The notes beneath the pieces were generated by a model. It worked only from the letters and a program-made list of their open reading frames with translations, had not been told where the DNA came from and did no database searches. 44,075 nt of DNA, taken from contig CAIYAG010000067.1 of NCBI GenBank assembly GCA_903924075.1, forward strand, positions 1 to 44,075. The letters are read 5' to 3'. A program made the translations under genes and the position numbers. The stretch comes from an uncultured Bacteroidota bacterium. Lineage in GTDB: Bacteria; Bacteroidota; Bacteroidia; Chitinophagales; Chitinophagaceae. Positions 34,792 through 43,108 of the stretch are shown here, piece by piece (position 1 is the first letter of the stretch; the number at the start of each line of letters is the position of its first letter).

Positions 34792-36378
34792 CTAAAGTAT
34801 GCTCTTTTGCTTCAATACAAGGAATATGTTCCAAACTAAAATTAATATCGCCAATAAAGAGAATACTTTATACAGTAAGTCACCGTAAAGGGTATAAAAA
34901 GTTAGATCATCAAAATAGGGTATCGGATATTTGAAACTAGTAGCTTGATCCCAAGGTTTTGTTTCAAGGATATTTCCTTTGTCATCAATTACTGCTGAGA
35001 TGCCCGTGTTAGCAGATCTTGCTACCCATCTTCTATTTTCTATCGCACGCAACCTTGCATAATCTAAATGTTGTTTATGGCCAGGTGTATTGCCCCACCA
35101 ACCATCATTGGTAAGGATGGTAAGAATATTGGCACCTTTTGCAACATAAGTTGATACATATTCTCCATAAATACTTTCGTAACAAATGATGGGTGCAATG
35201 AAATAGGGGCTATTGTCGGAATGAAATACTTCCGATGAATCTGATTTGCCATATCCTCCAGAACTACCTCCAAATTTTTCAAAAATGGGTCCCATGAATT
35301 TTAAGAAAGTGGGCAGTGATTCAACTCCTGGAACCAATTTGCTTTTATTGTAAAACTGAAGAGGTTCATTGGCTTTGATCAATACCGCTGCATTAAATGC
35401 ATCCACATACACCCCATCTTCACGTTTAGTGGCAGTTGCCGTAGCTTCTAATCTCGAATAAGATTTGAGCGTTTCAATTCCAGAAACAAGACTAATATTT
35501 GGATGACGTTTTACGAAATCAAAAACAGGCTGATAAAAAACATTATTCGCAATATTATTTTGCCATTCTACCGCACTCATCGCAGTTTCAGGCCAGATAA
35601 CCAGTTTGGTGGAAGAATCAATTTGTTTTTCTGAAAGACTGATGAGGGTTGCAATCTGTTTTGAAGTATTGTTAGCGTCAAATTTTTGGAAAGGATCGAT
35701 ATTCGGTTGCACGATCACTACATTATTTTGAGCAACACTATTAAATGTGTGTTTGAGTAGGTAGAATAAGTTAAAAAATGAAAACAAAAGTGGTAGGATC
35801 AGCAGTGAAATGAATTTGATCAGTACCCTGCTCAATGGAGCTTTGATTCGAATTGATTGAATGGTTTCAAAAACCAAGACATTGCTGATCAAAACCCAAA
35901 GTGTTCCACCACTAACACCAGTAAACTCATACCATTGGATCCATTCTGGGTGTGATGCAAAAACATTTCCCATTGTTAACCAGGGCCAACTTAATTGCCA
36001 GTTTAGGTGAATATATTCAAACAACATCCAAAAGCTAATCAGTGCAAAATAGCCAACCAGATTTCCTGATCTCTTTTTCACTGCAAAAAAACCAACCCAG
36101 GGTAAGCACATTAATAAGCTGTTTGCAATGATCGCTGCAACACTTCCTATATCCGTTGAATTCCAGATCCACCAAGTGGTGCTGGCATTCCAAATGAGTA
36201 TGGCAAGAAAACAATACCAGAAAAATCTCGTTTTTTTCTCAATAATGTCAGAAATAAATAAAAGGGGCACAAACCCAAAAAATATGAGAAATGTTAAGGG
36301 CGATACAGGCCAGGCTGCAAAAAGTAGTATTCCAGAAAAAATACTTAAGCTAATAGGAATGATTTTTTTCAATGCCAA
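34792..36378 (-). CDS. lnt: Apolipoprotein N-acyltransferase (TTG start)
   Basis: A 528-residue inner-membrane enzyme that adds the third acyl chain to lipoproteins. The N-terminal ~200 residues hold six or more membrane segments. The C-terminal nitrilase-like domain has the Glu in VIWPETAMS, the Lys in YNKSKLVPGVE and the Cys in PIICYESIYG. The frame has no ATG near its start: an in-frame TAA lies two codons upstream of TTG 36378 (MALKKIIPIS), leaving TTG 36378 or TTG 36372 as the only possible starts. Length is normal. A TAAAATTTG sequence sits directly before the start and may be a promoter with almost no leader. Confidence 0.93.
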   Translation of the reverse strand: MALKKIIPISLSIFSGILLFAAWPVSPLTFLIFFGFVPLLFISDIIEKKTRFFWYCFLAILIWNASTTWWIWNSTDIGSVAAIIANSLLMCLPWVGFFAVKKRSGNLVGYFALISFWMLFEYIHLNWQLSWPWLTMGNVFASHPEWIQWYEFTGVSGGTLWVLISNVLVFETIQSIRIKAPLSRVLIKFISLLILPLLFSFFNLFYLLKHTFNSVAQNNVVIVQPNIDPFQKFDANNTSKQIATLISLSEKQIDSSTKLVIWPETAMSAVEWQNNIANNVFYQPVFDFVKRHPNISLVSGIETLKSYSRLEATATATKREDGVYVDAFNAAVLIKANEPLQFYNKSKLVPGVESLPTFLKFMGPIFEKFGGSSGGYGKSDSSEVFHSDNSPYFIAPIICYESIYGEYVSTYVAKGANILTILTNDGWWGNTPGHKQHLDYARLRAIENRRWVARSANTGISAVIDDKGNILETKPWDQATSFKYPIPYFDDLTFYTLYGDLLYKVFSLLAILILVWNIFLVLKQKSIL

Positions 36379-36411
36379 ATTTTAAGGATCGGAAGTTCGG
36401 AAGAAAAAACG

Positions 36412-36443
36412 AAAAAGCCGCCCTGAGTTTGGACGGCCTTTTT
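36412..36443 (-). terminator. Intrinsic terminator after guaB
   Basis: On the minus strand AAAAAGGCCGTCC (36443-36431) pairs with GGGCGGCTTTTT (36423-36412), with one bulge, around a 7-nt loop; a T-run closes it. It separates guaB from lnt. Confidence 0.8.
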
Positions 36444-36466
36444 GAATTTTGAATTTTGACTTTTGC
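36443..36466 (-). repeat. Heptad repeat G (CAAAATT family)
   Basis: On the minus strand AAAGTCAAAATTCAAAATTC, a 7-bp period of CAAAATT, lying between the guaB stop (36483) and its terminator. It has the same position and orientation as C1 and C2. Confidence 0.8.
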
Positions 36467-36482
36467 CTTTATGAATTGGCGA

Positions 36483-37982
36483 TTATTTTCTACTGTAATT
36501 AGGAGCTTCTTTAGTAACATCCACATCATGTGCATGGCTTTCTTTCATGCCCGCATTACTGATTTTTACAAATTTTGCTTTTTGCAATTCTTTGATATTC
36601 GCTGCACCACAATAGCCCATACCAGCTCGAAGTCCGCCTACATATTGGTAAACAATTTCACTCAAATTGCCTTTGAATGCAACCCTTCCTTCAATGCCTT
36701 CTGGTACATATTTTTTAATATCGTCTTCCACATCCTGGAAATATCTATCACCGCTGCCCTGACTCATTGCACCTAAGCTTCCCATTCCACGATATTCTTT
36801 GAATTTTCTTCCTTCATAAATGATGGTTTCACCTGGGCTTTCTTCCACTCCTGCAAATACACTTCCCATCATTACTAAATTTGCACCTGCTGCTAATGCT
36901 TTTACCATATCACCAGTATAGCGGATACCTCCATCAGCAATCACAGGAATTCCTTTTGCTTTCAATGCCTTGCTTGCTTCCATGATGGCGGTTAATTGTG
37001 GAACACCAGCACCAGCAACGATTCTGGTGGTACAAATCGACCCAGGGCCGATACCTACTTTCACGCAATCAGCGCCTGCAGCTGCAAGTGCCAATGCACC
37101 TTCAGCAGTGCCAACATTACCTGCAATGATCTGTAAGTTTTTAAAATTCTTACGCAGTCCTTTTAATGCATCAATTACTCCCTTGCTATGCCCGTGTGCA
37201 CTATCTAAAGTAACAATATCAACACCAACTTGTTGCAATGCATACGCTCGGTCTAGTAAGTCTTTAGTAATACCAAGTGCAGCACCCACTAATAATCTTC
37301 CGAGGCCATCTTTACCAGCGTTAGGATAATTACGGATCTGTAAAATATCGCGATAAGTAATTAAACCAATCAATTTTCCTTGCTTATTTACAACGGGTAA
37401 TTTTTCGATCTTATAGTTTCGAAGAATGGTCTCTGCTTTTTTCAAATCAGTTCCTTCAGGTGCAGTAATGAGTTTTTCTTTTGTCATTACTTCAGCCACT
37501 TTTCTTTTCTTATCATGTTCAAAACGAAGATCACGATTGGTTAAAATCCCAACCAGTTTTTGTTTTGAATCAACAATTGGAATTCCTCCAATTTTATTTT
37601 CTTTCATTAAACGAAGTGCATCGCCAATGGTAGCATCAACGAGCAAGGTAATAGGATCAATGATCATACCACTTTCACTTCTTTTTACTTTACGAACCTG
37701 TTCAGCCTGACGTTCAATACTCATGTTCTTGTGCAAAATACCCAGGCCACCTTCTCTTGCCAAAGCAATGGCCAGATTGGCTTCTGTAACGGTATCCATT
37801 GCTGCAGACAGCATGGGTACGTTCAATATAATACTCTTGGTAAGATTTGAACGGATGTCGACTTCTCTTGGTAAAATGGAACTGTATGCAGGCATTAGCA
37901 ATACGTCGTCGAAAGTGAGACCTTCTCCGAATAATCTTGAATTTGCAGAGCCTGTGCTTGGGGAACTGTTTCTTATTGCCAT
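36483..37982 (-). CDS. guaB: Inosine-5'-monophosphate dehydrogenase
   Basis: A 499-residue enzyme that makes XMP from IMP, the committed step to GMP. The N-terminus has [11 protein letters not shown]. Two CBS domains lie at about 105-225 ([51 protein letters not shown]). The catalytic loop is [11 protein letters not shown] with the nucleophilic cysteine, followed by [24 protein letters not shown], and [10 protein letters not shown]. An in-frame GTG upstream (38006) is open, but ATG 37982 (MAIRNS) lies 3 bp after a consensus promoter -7 box, so it is preferred. The transcript is near-leaderless. The gene is monocistronic, ending in a repeat and a terminator. Confidence 0.96.
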   Translation of the reverse strand: MAIRNSSPSTGSANSRLFGEGLTFDDVLLMPAYSSILPREVDIRSNLTKSIILNVPMLSAAMDTVTEANLAIALAREGGLGILHKNMSIERQAEQVRKVKRSESGMIIDPITLLVDATIGDALRLMKENKIGGIPIVDSKQKLVGILTNRDLRFEHDKKRKVAEVMTKEKLITAPEGTDLKKAETILRNYKIEKLPVVNKQGKLIGLITYRDILQIRNYPNAGKDGLGRLLVGAALGITKDLLDRAYALQQVGVDIVTLDSAHGHSKGVIDALKGLRKNFKNLQIIAGNVGTAEGALALAAAGADCVKVGIGPGSICTTRIVAGAGVPQLTAIMEASKALKAKGIPVIADGGIRYTGDMVKALAAGANLVMMGSVFAGVEESPGETIIYEGRKFKEYRGMGSLGAMSQGSGDRYFQDVEDDIKKYVPEGIEGRVAFKGNLSEIVYQYVGGLRAGMGYCGAANIKELQKAKFVKISNAGMKESHAHDVDVTKEAPNYSRK

Positions 37983-37985
37983 GTG

Positions 37986-38018
37986 CAAAGATACGAAAAT
38001 GACCATTTTACTGCCAAA
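37986..38018 (-). promoter_or_regulatory. Promoter of guaB
   Basis: On the minus strand TTTG (38018-38015), 21 nt, TATCTTTG (37993-37986): a full match to the Bacteroidota -33/-7 consensus. The -7 box ends only 3 bp before the guaB ATG, so transcription should begin at or next to the start codon. Confidence 0.8.
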
Positions 38019-38025
38019 TCAATTT

Positions 38026-38058
38026 TTTGTTAAGCCCCTCCGCATTTCTTTAATTTTA
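38026..38058 (+). promoter_or_regulatory. Promoter of the MFS transporter gene
   Basis: TTTG (38026-38029), 21 nt, TAATTTTA (38051-38058; one mismatch to TAnnTTTG). It ends 5 bp before ATG 38064. Its -33 box is only 7 bp from the guaB -33 box, so the two promoters are back to back. Confidence 0.65.
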
Positions 38059-38063
38059 CCAAA

Positions 38064-39278
38064 ATGAGTAAGCAAACGCCCGCAATTGATGCACCACTTT
38101 TTAATTTTCAATTTATTTTATTGTGCATCAGTAATTTCCTTTTTTCATGCAGTTACTCATCCATGATCCCGGAATTGCCTTCCTATATCACCAGTTTAGG
38201 TGGGGCGCAATACAAAGGATTGATCATCGCATTATTTACACTAATGGCTGGCATCTCAAGACCATTTAGTGGTAAATTAACAGACAAAGTAGGTCGTGTT
38301 CCAGTGATGATCTTTGGTTCATTGGTTTGTGTGATCTGTAGTTTATTGTACCCAGTATTAACAACAGTAGCCGGTTTTTTAGTACTAAGATTCTTTCATG
38401 GATTTTCAACGGGGTTCAAACCCACTGCCACATCGGCTTATGGAGCTGATGTAGTGCATGAATCTAGAAGGGGTGAGGCATTAGGCGCATTAGCGATGGG
38501 CTATACCATTGGCATGTCTGCTGGCCCCATCATTGGAAGTTATCTGGTAGATAGTTTTTCTTACAACGTTATGTTCTACGTTTCTTCGGCATTTGCAATG
38601 GGCTCAGTGATTATTTTGTACAACGTAAAAGAAACCCTGCCCAATCCCGAAAAATTTGCTAAGCATCATCTTAAAATCAAACGTAATGAGATCTTTGAAA
38701 AAACCGCATTGAAGCCTGCCATCATTATGTTTTTACTTTCATTTCCATTTGGTTGTACAGTTACATTGGCACCTGACTTGAGCGAGTGGTTAGGAATCCA
38801 TAATAAGGGATTATTTTTTGCCACTTATACGCTTACTTCTTTATTGATTCGATTGGTTGCGAATAAAGCATCTGATAAGTATGGAAGAATTATCATTCTG
38901 ATCTATACAAGCATTGTATCGATCATTGCATTGCTCATGTTCTCTTTTGCACATACCGTTTTGATGGCATTCATAGGTGCTGCCATTTTTGGGATCAGTT
39001 GGGGGAATGTGGGGCCAACTATCACCGCCTGGACTGTTGATCTTTGTAAAGTAGAAAACAGAGGCCGAGCTATTGGCTCAATGTATATTGCACTAGAAGC
39101 TGGAATTGGTTCTGGTGCATTTTTTTCTGCCATGATCTATCAGAATAAAACAGAAAATTTTAAATGGGCATTTTTGATTTCTTCAGTGCTTGCAGCAGTG
39201 GGACTTTGTTTGTTGATCATATGGCGTAAACAAAATAGCAATCTAGTGAAGGAGCATGATTTTGTTTTAGAGGAGTGA
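38064..39278 (+). CDS. MFS transporter
   Basis: A 404-residue inner-membrane transporter with 12 hydrophobic segments. Motif A is present after segment 2: GKLTDKVGRVPVMI. A weaker second copy follows segment 8 (NKASDKYGRIIILI). It resembles drug/metabolite efflux members of the major facilitator superfamily; the substrate is unknown. The start is ATG 38064, divergent from guaB with a shared promoter region. The last codons (LEE) and the stop TGA (39276-39278) lie in a heptad array that fills the spacer to dprA. Confidence 0.88.
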   Translation: MSKQTPAIDAPLFNFQFILLCISNFLFSCSYSSMIPELPSYITSLGGAQYKGLIIALFTLMAGISRPFSGKLTDKVGRVPVMIFGSLVCVICSLLYPVLTTVAGFLVLRFFHGFSTGFKPTATSAYGADVVHESRRGEALGALAMGYTIGMSAGPIIGSYLVDSFSYNVMFYVSSAFAMGSVIILYNVKETLPNPEKFAKHHLKIKRNEIFEKTALKPAIIMFLLSFPFGCTVTLAPDLSEWLGIHNKGLFFATYTLTSLLIRLVANKASDKYGRIIILIYTSIVSIIALLMFSFAHTVLMAFIGAAIFGISWGNVGPTITAWTVDLCKVENRGRAIGSMYIALEAGIGSGAFFSAMIYQNKTENFKWAFLISSVLAAVGLCLLIIWRKQNSNLVKEHDFVLEE

Positions 39279-39309
39279 GGAGTGAGGAGGAAGAGTGAAG
39301 AGTGAAGGA
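39270..39309 (+). repeat. Heptad repeat array F (GAGTGAA family)
   Basis: GAGGAGTGAGGAGTGAGGAG followed by GAAGAGT/GAAGAGT units. It overlaps the end of the MFS gene, provides its stop codon, and fills all of the 33-bp gap to the convergent dprA stop. No terminator hairpin lies in this gap. Confidence 0.88.
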
Positions 39310-39311
39310 AG

Positions 39312-40412
39312 TTAATCAATTAGTCGATACATTTTTCCGGGTAAGGATATGATTGCACCTTGTAATTCCAGGCTTAGAATTGCGGATGCGAATTCGCTGC
39401 TGCTTAGGTTACTTTTAAGATACAGTTCATCAATTGGTTTTGCCTCGTTGCTTCTTAATAAGTCTGCAATGATCAGTTCCTCTTTTGTGAATTCATAAAA
39501 TAGGATGCGTTGTTTTTTTTGTTTTACCGTTTTTTCTTGCCACCCCATCCATTCTAAAAAATTACTAGTACTTGTAAATACATTTGCTTTATTGTCTTGA
39601 ATGAGTTGATTGCAGCCACTGCTTTTCGCATCTGTTATCTTACCTGGTACTGCAAATAATTCTCTATTATAAGTAGTAGCAAGATCTGCTGTAATCATGC
39701 TGCCCCCTTTAATGGCAGTTTCGATCACAATTGTTGCATCTGCCATACCTGCAACTATTCGATTACGTTTTGGAAAATTGTGTTTATCCGGCAAAACACC
39801 TTTTCTGAATTCGGTTAATAAGCCACCATTCATCAACATTTCTTTTGATAAATTACGATGCAAGGAAGGATATATTCGGTCTAACCCGTGTGCCAATACT
39901 CCGATCGTTGGGAGATTGTTTTTTATCGCAGATTTATGCGCTATTGCATCAATGCCAAATGCCAAGCCACTCAATATCAAAATATTTTCTGATGCTAATG
40001 AAGCTATAAATTCTTCCGTTACTTGCCTTCCATAATCGCTATTATTTCTTGTGCCTACGATACTAATTATTTTAGAGGCATTCAAATTGCTATTGCCATT
40101 AAAATATAAAAGCACTGGCGCATCATAGCAGTTTAATAATCTCTTTGGATATTGATCATCGGTTTGAAAAAATAAGTGAAAGTTATTTTTAAAAACATAA
40201 TTCAGTTCTTTTTCTGCCGCACTAAAATCTGAAAAATCTTTAATCAGTTTTGCTTTGCGTTCTCCAATACCTTCCACTAAAGCAAGCTCTTTTTTCTTGG
40301 CCTGAAAAATGGATGATGCTTCTCCAAAAGATGCTAATAAACTTCTGGTATTGACAGACCCAATTTCAGGAATCATGGTTAATGCGATCTGAAATAATTG
40401 TTCATCTTTCAT
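39312..40412 (-). CDS. dprA: DNA-processing protein DprA
   Basis: A 366-residue protein that loads RecA on incoming single-stranded DNA during natural transformation. An N-terminal SAM/HhH-like region (1-~75, IPEIGSVNTRSLLASFG, VEGIGERKAKLI) precedes the Rossmann-like core with VGTRNNSDYGRQVTEEF, LSGLAFGIDAIAHKSAI, LAHGLDRIYP, FPKRNRIVAG and TAIKGGSMITADLA. The C-terminal winged-helix domain (~305-366) is kept. Length is normal. The gene lies downstream of the PorE-like gene with an 89-bp gap. Confidence 0.95.
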   Translation of the reverse strand: MKDEQLFQIALTMIPEIGSVNTRSLLASFGEASSIFQAKKKELALVEGIGERKAKLIKDFSDFSAAEKELNYVFKNNFHLFFQTDDQYPKRLLNCYDAPVLLYFNGNSNLNASKIISIVGTRNNSDYGRQVTEEFIASLASENILILSGLAFGIDAIAHKSAIKNNLPTIGVLAHGLDRIYPSLHRNLSKEMLMNGGLLTEFRKGVLPDKHNFPKRNRIVAGMADATIVIETAIKGGSMITADLATTYNRELFAVPGKITDAKSSGCNQLIQDNKANVFTSTSNFLEWMGWQEKTVKQKKQRILFYEFTKEELIIADLLRSNEAKPIDELYLKSNLSSSEFASAILSLELQGAIISLPGKMYRLID

Positions 40413-40501
40413 TTCCCAATGTCAACTTTTAATAATTGAAATATTGGAAACAATGCTCAAATTATTTTAGGTATAAACAAAAAAATTTGAGTGCACAAGC
40501 A

Positions 40502-42415
40502 CTATAAATCGGTAACTGTAAATTCTGTTCTTCTGTTCTTTGCCCTTCCTTCCTCTGTGTTATTGTCGGCAATAGGTTTCGATGAACCATATCCTTTAAA
40601 TGAAAGTCTTTTTGCATCAATGTTTTTAGAATTCAGATAGTTAACTATTGCCTTTGCACGATTAGATGACAGTACTAAATTGTCTTCCTGTTTCCCAATA
40701 TTATCAGTGTGTCCACTGATCTCTAATTTGATGGTAGGATTTTCATTTAAGACCTGCACCAATTTGTCTAACTCAATAAATGCAGCAGTGGGTAATTCAA
40801 AGGAATTGTTTTTGAACAGGATATTATTAAATACAAAATTTGCGTGCAATGCCACAGGATGTAACGCAATATTTTTTTGGTAAGTACTATCTGCTTCTTT
40901 TTTACTGAGGGTATACTGTTCACTATAAAATAAATAACCCTTTCTGTTTACAGTAAATGTATAATCTCTTCCAGTTGGCAGTGTAATAAAGTATTCACCC
41001 TTTTCATCAGTTTGTACTTTCATCAATGCTTTGTTATTGATATTATCGAACAGCTCAACTGAAGATGGTATGCCTTTGCCACTTAATTTGTCTGTCACAA
41101 ATCCTTTTACATAGAGTGTTCTAAATGGGCGTATATCTGGCCGCATTTCAAACTGATACAAATCTAAATCACCTCTGCTATCAGCTCTATCGCTTGCGTA
41201 GTAGGCTGTTAAGCCGTCGGCCGAAACTGCAAGACTTCCTTCGTTTTCAATGGTATTGATCGGATAGCCAATATTTTCAGGTTTGCCCCAATCTCCTTCA
41301 GCATTTTTTCTGAGTACATAAATATCAGATCCACCATAACCTGGTAAACCATCTGAAGTAAAATACAGCGTCTGATTATCGGGATGAATAAATGGTGCTA
41401 ACTCATCACCCTTTGTATTGATTTCAGGTCCCATATTTCTTGAAGGTCCCCAAGACCCATTGGCATTTCTATAGCTCACATAAAGATCCTTTCCCCCATA
41501 TCCACCAGGTCGATTACTGCTAAAAAAAAGTACTCGATTATCCGGACTCAAACTAGGAGAGCTCTCCCAAAATTCTGTGTTGATATTGGCACCAAGGTTC
41601 TCAGGCTCACTCCAACCTTTAGGCGTGTAAACCGATTTGTAAATATCATAATTGCCAAAGCCTTGCCCGGAGAACTGACCAGCAAATAAGATCCAATCAC
41701 CATCCTGCGAAGAAGTGATAGCGCCTTTCTTAGGTTCAATATTAATATCTCCTTCAATTGGTTTAGCCAAAGAAAATCCCTTTTTAGACATCGAGCTTTC
41801 CATGAAATCTTCGCGCATATGAATACCTGCACGAGTAAAAACGAGAATATTATCAGAGACAGTAACTGATGGATAATATTCTGCATAAATACTATTCACA
41901 CTATCACCCAGGTTGATGGGATTGAAATGATATAAGTCTTGATTCGGATGATTCTTTTGATAGTCAATTGCAAATTCAAAACACCTCTTACGATATTTGG
42001 CAGCACTGATGCTTCTGTCGCTGATTTTTGGGATGCTTAAAAATTCATCCACCATGTTCAATGCTTTTTCAAACTGCCCCAACCCCGCTATATTAATGGC
42101 ATAGGGAAGTTTGTATACCTGAAAATAAACACTGTCTTTAATTCTTGCTTTTTCATAAAACGCAACCGATTCCTCATACCTTTTTAAGTGACCGTATGCG
42201 GCACCCAAAGATAAAATCGCATCCACAAAATTGCTATCAAGCGAAATGCAGTTCTGTAAAACTGGAATGGCTTCTTTGATCATTCCATCTTTTAAAAGCA
42301 CTATTGCCTCATCATATTTGTCTAGCGCTTTTGCGCTAATATGATCAGGATTATAACTCTGTGAAAAACCGAAAACTGAGAGTAGTAGAATGGGTAAAAA
42401 ATAGATTGACTTCAT
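40502..42415 (-). CDS. TPR / WD40-like propeller / CRD / OmpA protein, PorE-like
   Basis: A 637-residue periplasmic or outer-membrane-associated protein. It has a signal peptide (MKSIYFLPILLLSVFGFSQ), TPR-like helices (~25-130, ALDKYDEAIVLLKDG), PD40/WD40-like propeller blades (~165-425, e.g. LSPDNRVLFFSSNRPGGYGG and GLTAYYASDRADSRGD), a carboxypeptidase-regulatory-like domain (~432-510), and a C-terminal OmpA peptidoglycan-binding domain (~530-637, ISGHTDNIGKQ, NRAKAIVNYL, NRRTEFTV). This order is the one described for PorE of the type IX secretion system. Unlike Porphyromonas PorE it has no lipobox cysteine, and Bacteroidota carry several paralogues with this plan, so a T9SS role is possible but not shown. 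Confidence 0.85.
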   Translation of the reverse strand: MKSIYFLPILLLSVFGFSQSYNPDHISAKALDKYDEAIVLLKDGMIKEAIPVLQNCISLDSNFVDAILSLGAAYGHLKRYEESVAFYEKARIKDSVYFQVYKLPYAINIAGLGQFEKALNMVDEFLSIPKISDRSISAAKYRKRCFEFAIDYQKNHPNQDLYHFNPINLGDSVNSIYAEYYPSVTVSDNILVFTRAGIHMREDFMESSMSKKGFSLAKPIEGDINIEPKKGAITSSQDGDWILFAGQFSGQGFGNYDIYKSVYTPKGWSEPENLGANINTEFWESSPSLSPDNRVLFFSSNRPGGYGGKDLYVSYRNANGSWGPSRNMGPEINTKGDELAPFIHPDNQTLYFTSDGLPGYGGSDIYVLRKNAEGDWGKPENIGYPINTIENEGSLAVSADGLTAYYASDRADSRGDLDLYQFEMRPDIRPFRTLYVKGFVTDKLSGKGIPSSVELFDNINNKALMKVQTDEKGEYFITLPTGRDYTFTVNRKGYLFYSEQYTLSKKEADSTYQKNIALHPVALHANFVFNNILFKNNSFELPTAAFIELDKLVQVLNENPTIKLEISGHTDNIGKQEDNLVLSSNRAKAIVNYLNSKNIDAKRLSFKGYGSSKPIADNNTEEGRAKNRRTEFTVTDL

Positions 42416-42481
42416 ACATTAATTGATGAAGGGAAGTTCGTCTAAAACAAGCAATGGCTTTGTTAAAATTAAAAGGGAAAA

Positions 42482-43102
42482 CTATGGAACGTTTACATAT
42501 TTATGTATTTGCAAACTCAATTCCCATTTCGGATTTTCTTTGATATAATCAATGATTAAAGGCGTTATTACATCAGCCCGATCCCATTCTGGTTGTAAAT
42601 ATAATTTGCAATGAGGGTTGGCTTCTGCAGCATAAGATTCAGCCCAGGCAAAATCATACTTATTAAATATGACTACTTTCAGTTCATGCGCTTTTGGAAC
42701 GATCGCAGAAAGCGGTGCTTTGAATTTTTTAGGCGACAAACAGATCCAATTCCAAAACCCTGTTAAAGGGGAGGAGCCGGAAGTTTCGATATTTGTTTCG
42801 AAACCTGCAGCATGTAAAGCGGCAGTTAGTTTATCAAGTGGATGCAATAATGGTTCACCGCCTGTTATAATAGCAAGCCTTCCAGGAAATGCTTTGGCAT
42901 TTTCAACGATCGTATCAATACTTTGTAATGGATGCTTGCTCGCATCCCAACTGTCTTTTACATCGCACCAAACGCAGCCAACATCGCAACCGCCCAAACG
43001 TATAAAATAGGCAGCTCTTCCTTGATGATATCCTTCCCCTTGGATGCTATAAAAAGCTTCCATAACAGGCAACAATTCGTTTGCGTTTGCAGTTGTTGTC
43101 AT
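42482..43102 (-). CDS. queE: 7-carboxy-7-deazaguanine synthase (radical SAM)
   Basis: A 206-residue radical SAM enzyme that makes CDG in the queuosine/7-deazaguanine pathway. The cluster motif is the shortened CDVGCVWC (Cys39, Cys43, Cys46). The YSIQGEGYHQGR segment at 18-29 and IITGGEPLLHP are typical of QueE. The start is ATG 43102, 6 bp after the folD stop, so the two are cotranscribed. No other queuosine gene is in the window. Confidence 0.92.
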   Translation of the reverse strand: MTTTANANELLPVMEAFYSIQGEGYHQGRAAYFIRLGGCDVGCVWCDVKDSWDASKHPLQSIDTIVENAKAFPGRLAIITGGEPLLHPLDKLTAALHAAGFETNIETSGSSPLTGFWNWICLSPKKFKAPLSAIVPKAHELKVVIFNKYDFAWAESYAAEANPHCKLYLQPEWDRADVITPLIIDYIKENPKWELSLQIHKYVNVP

Positions 43103-43108
43103 GTGCTT

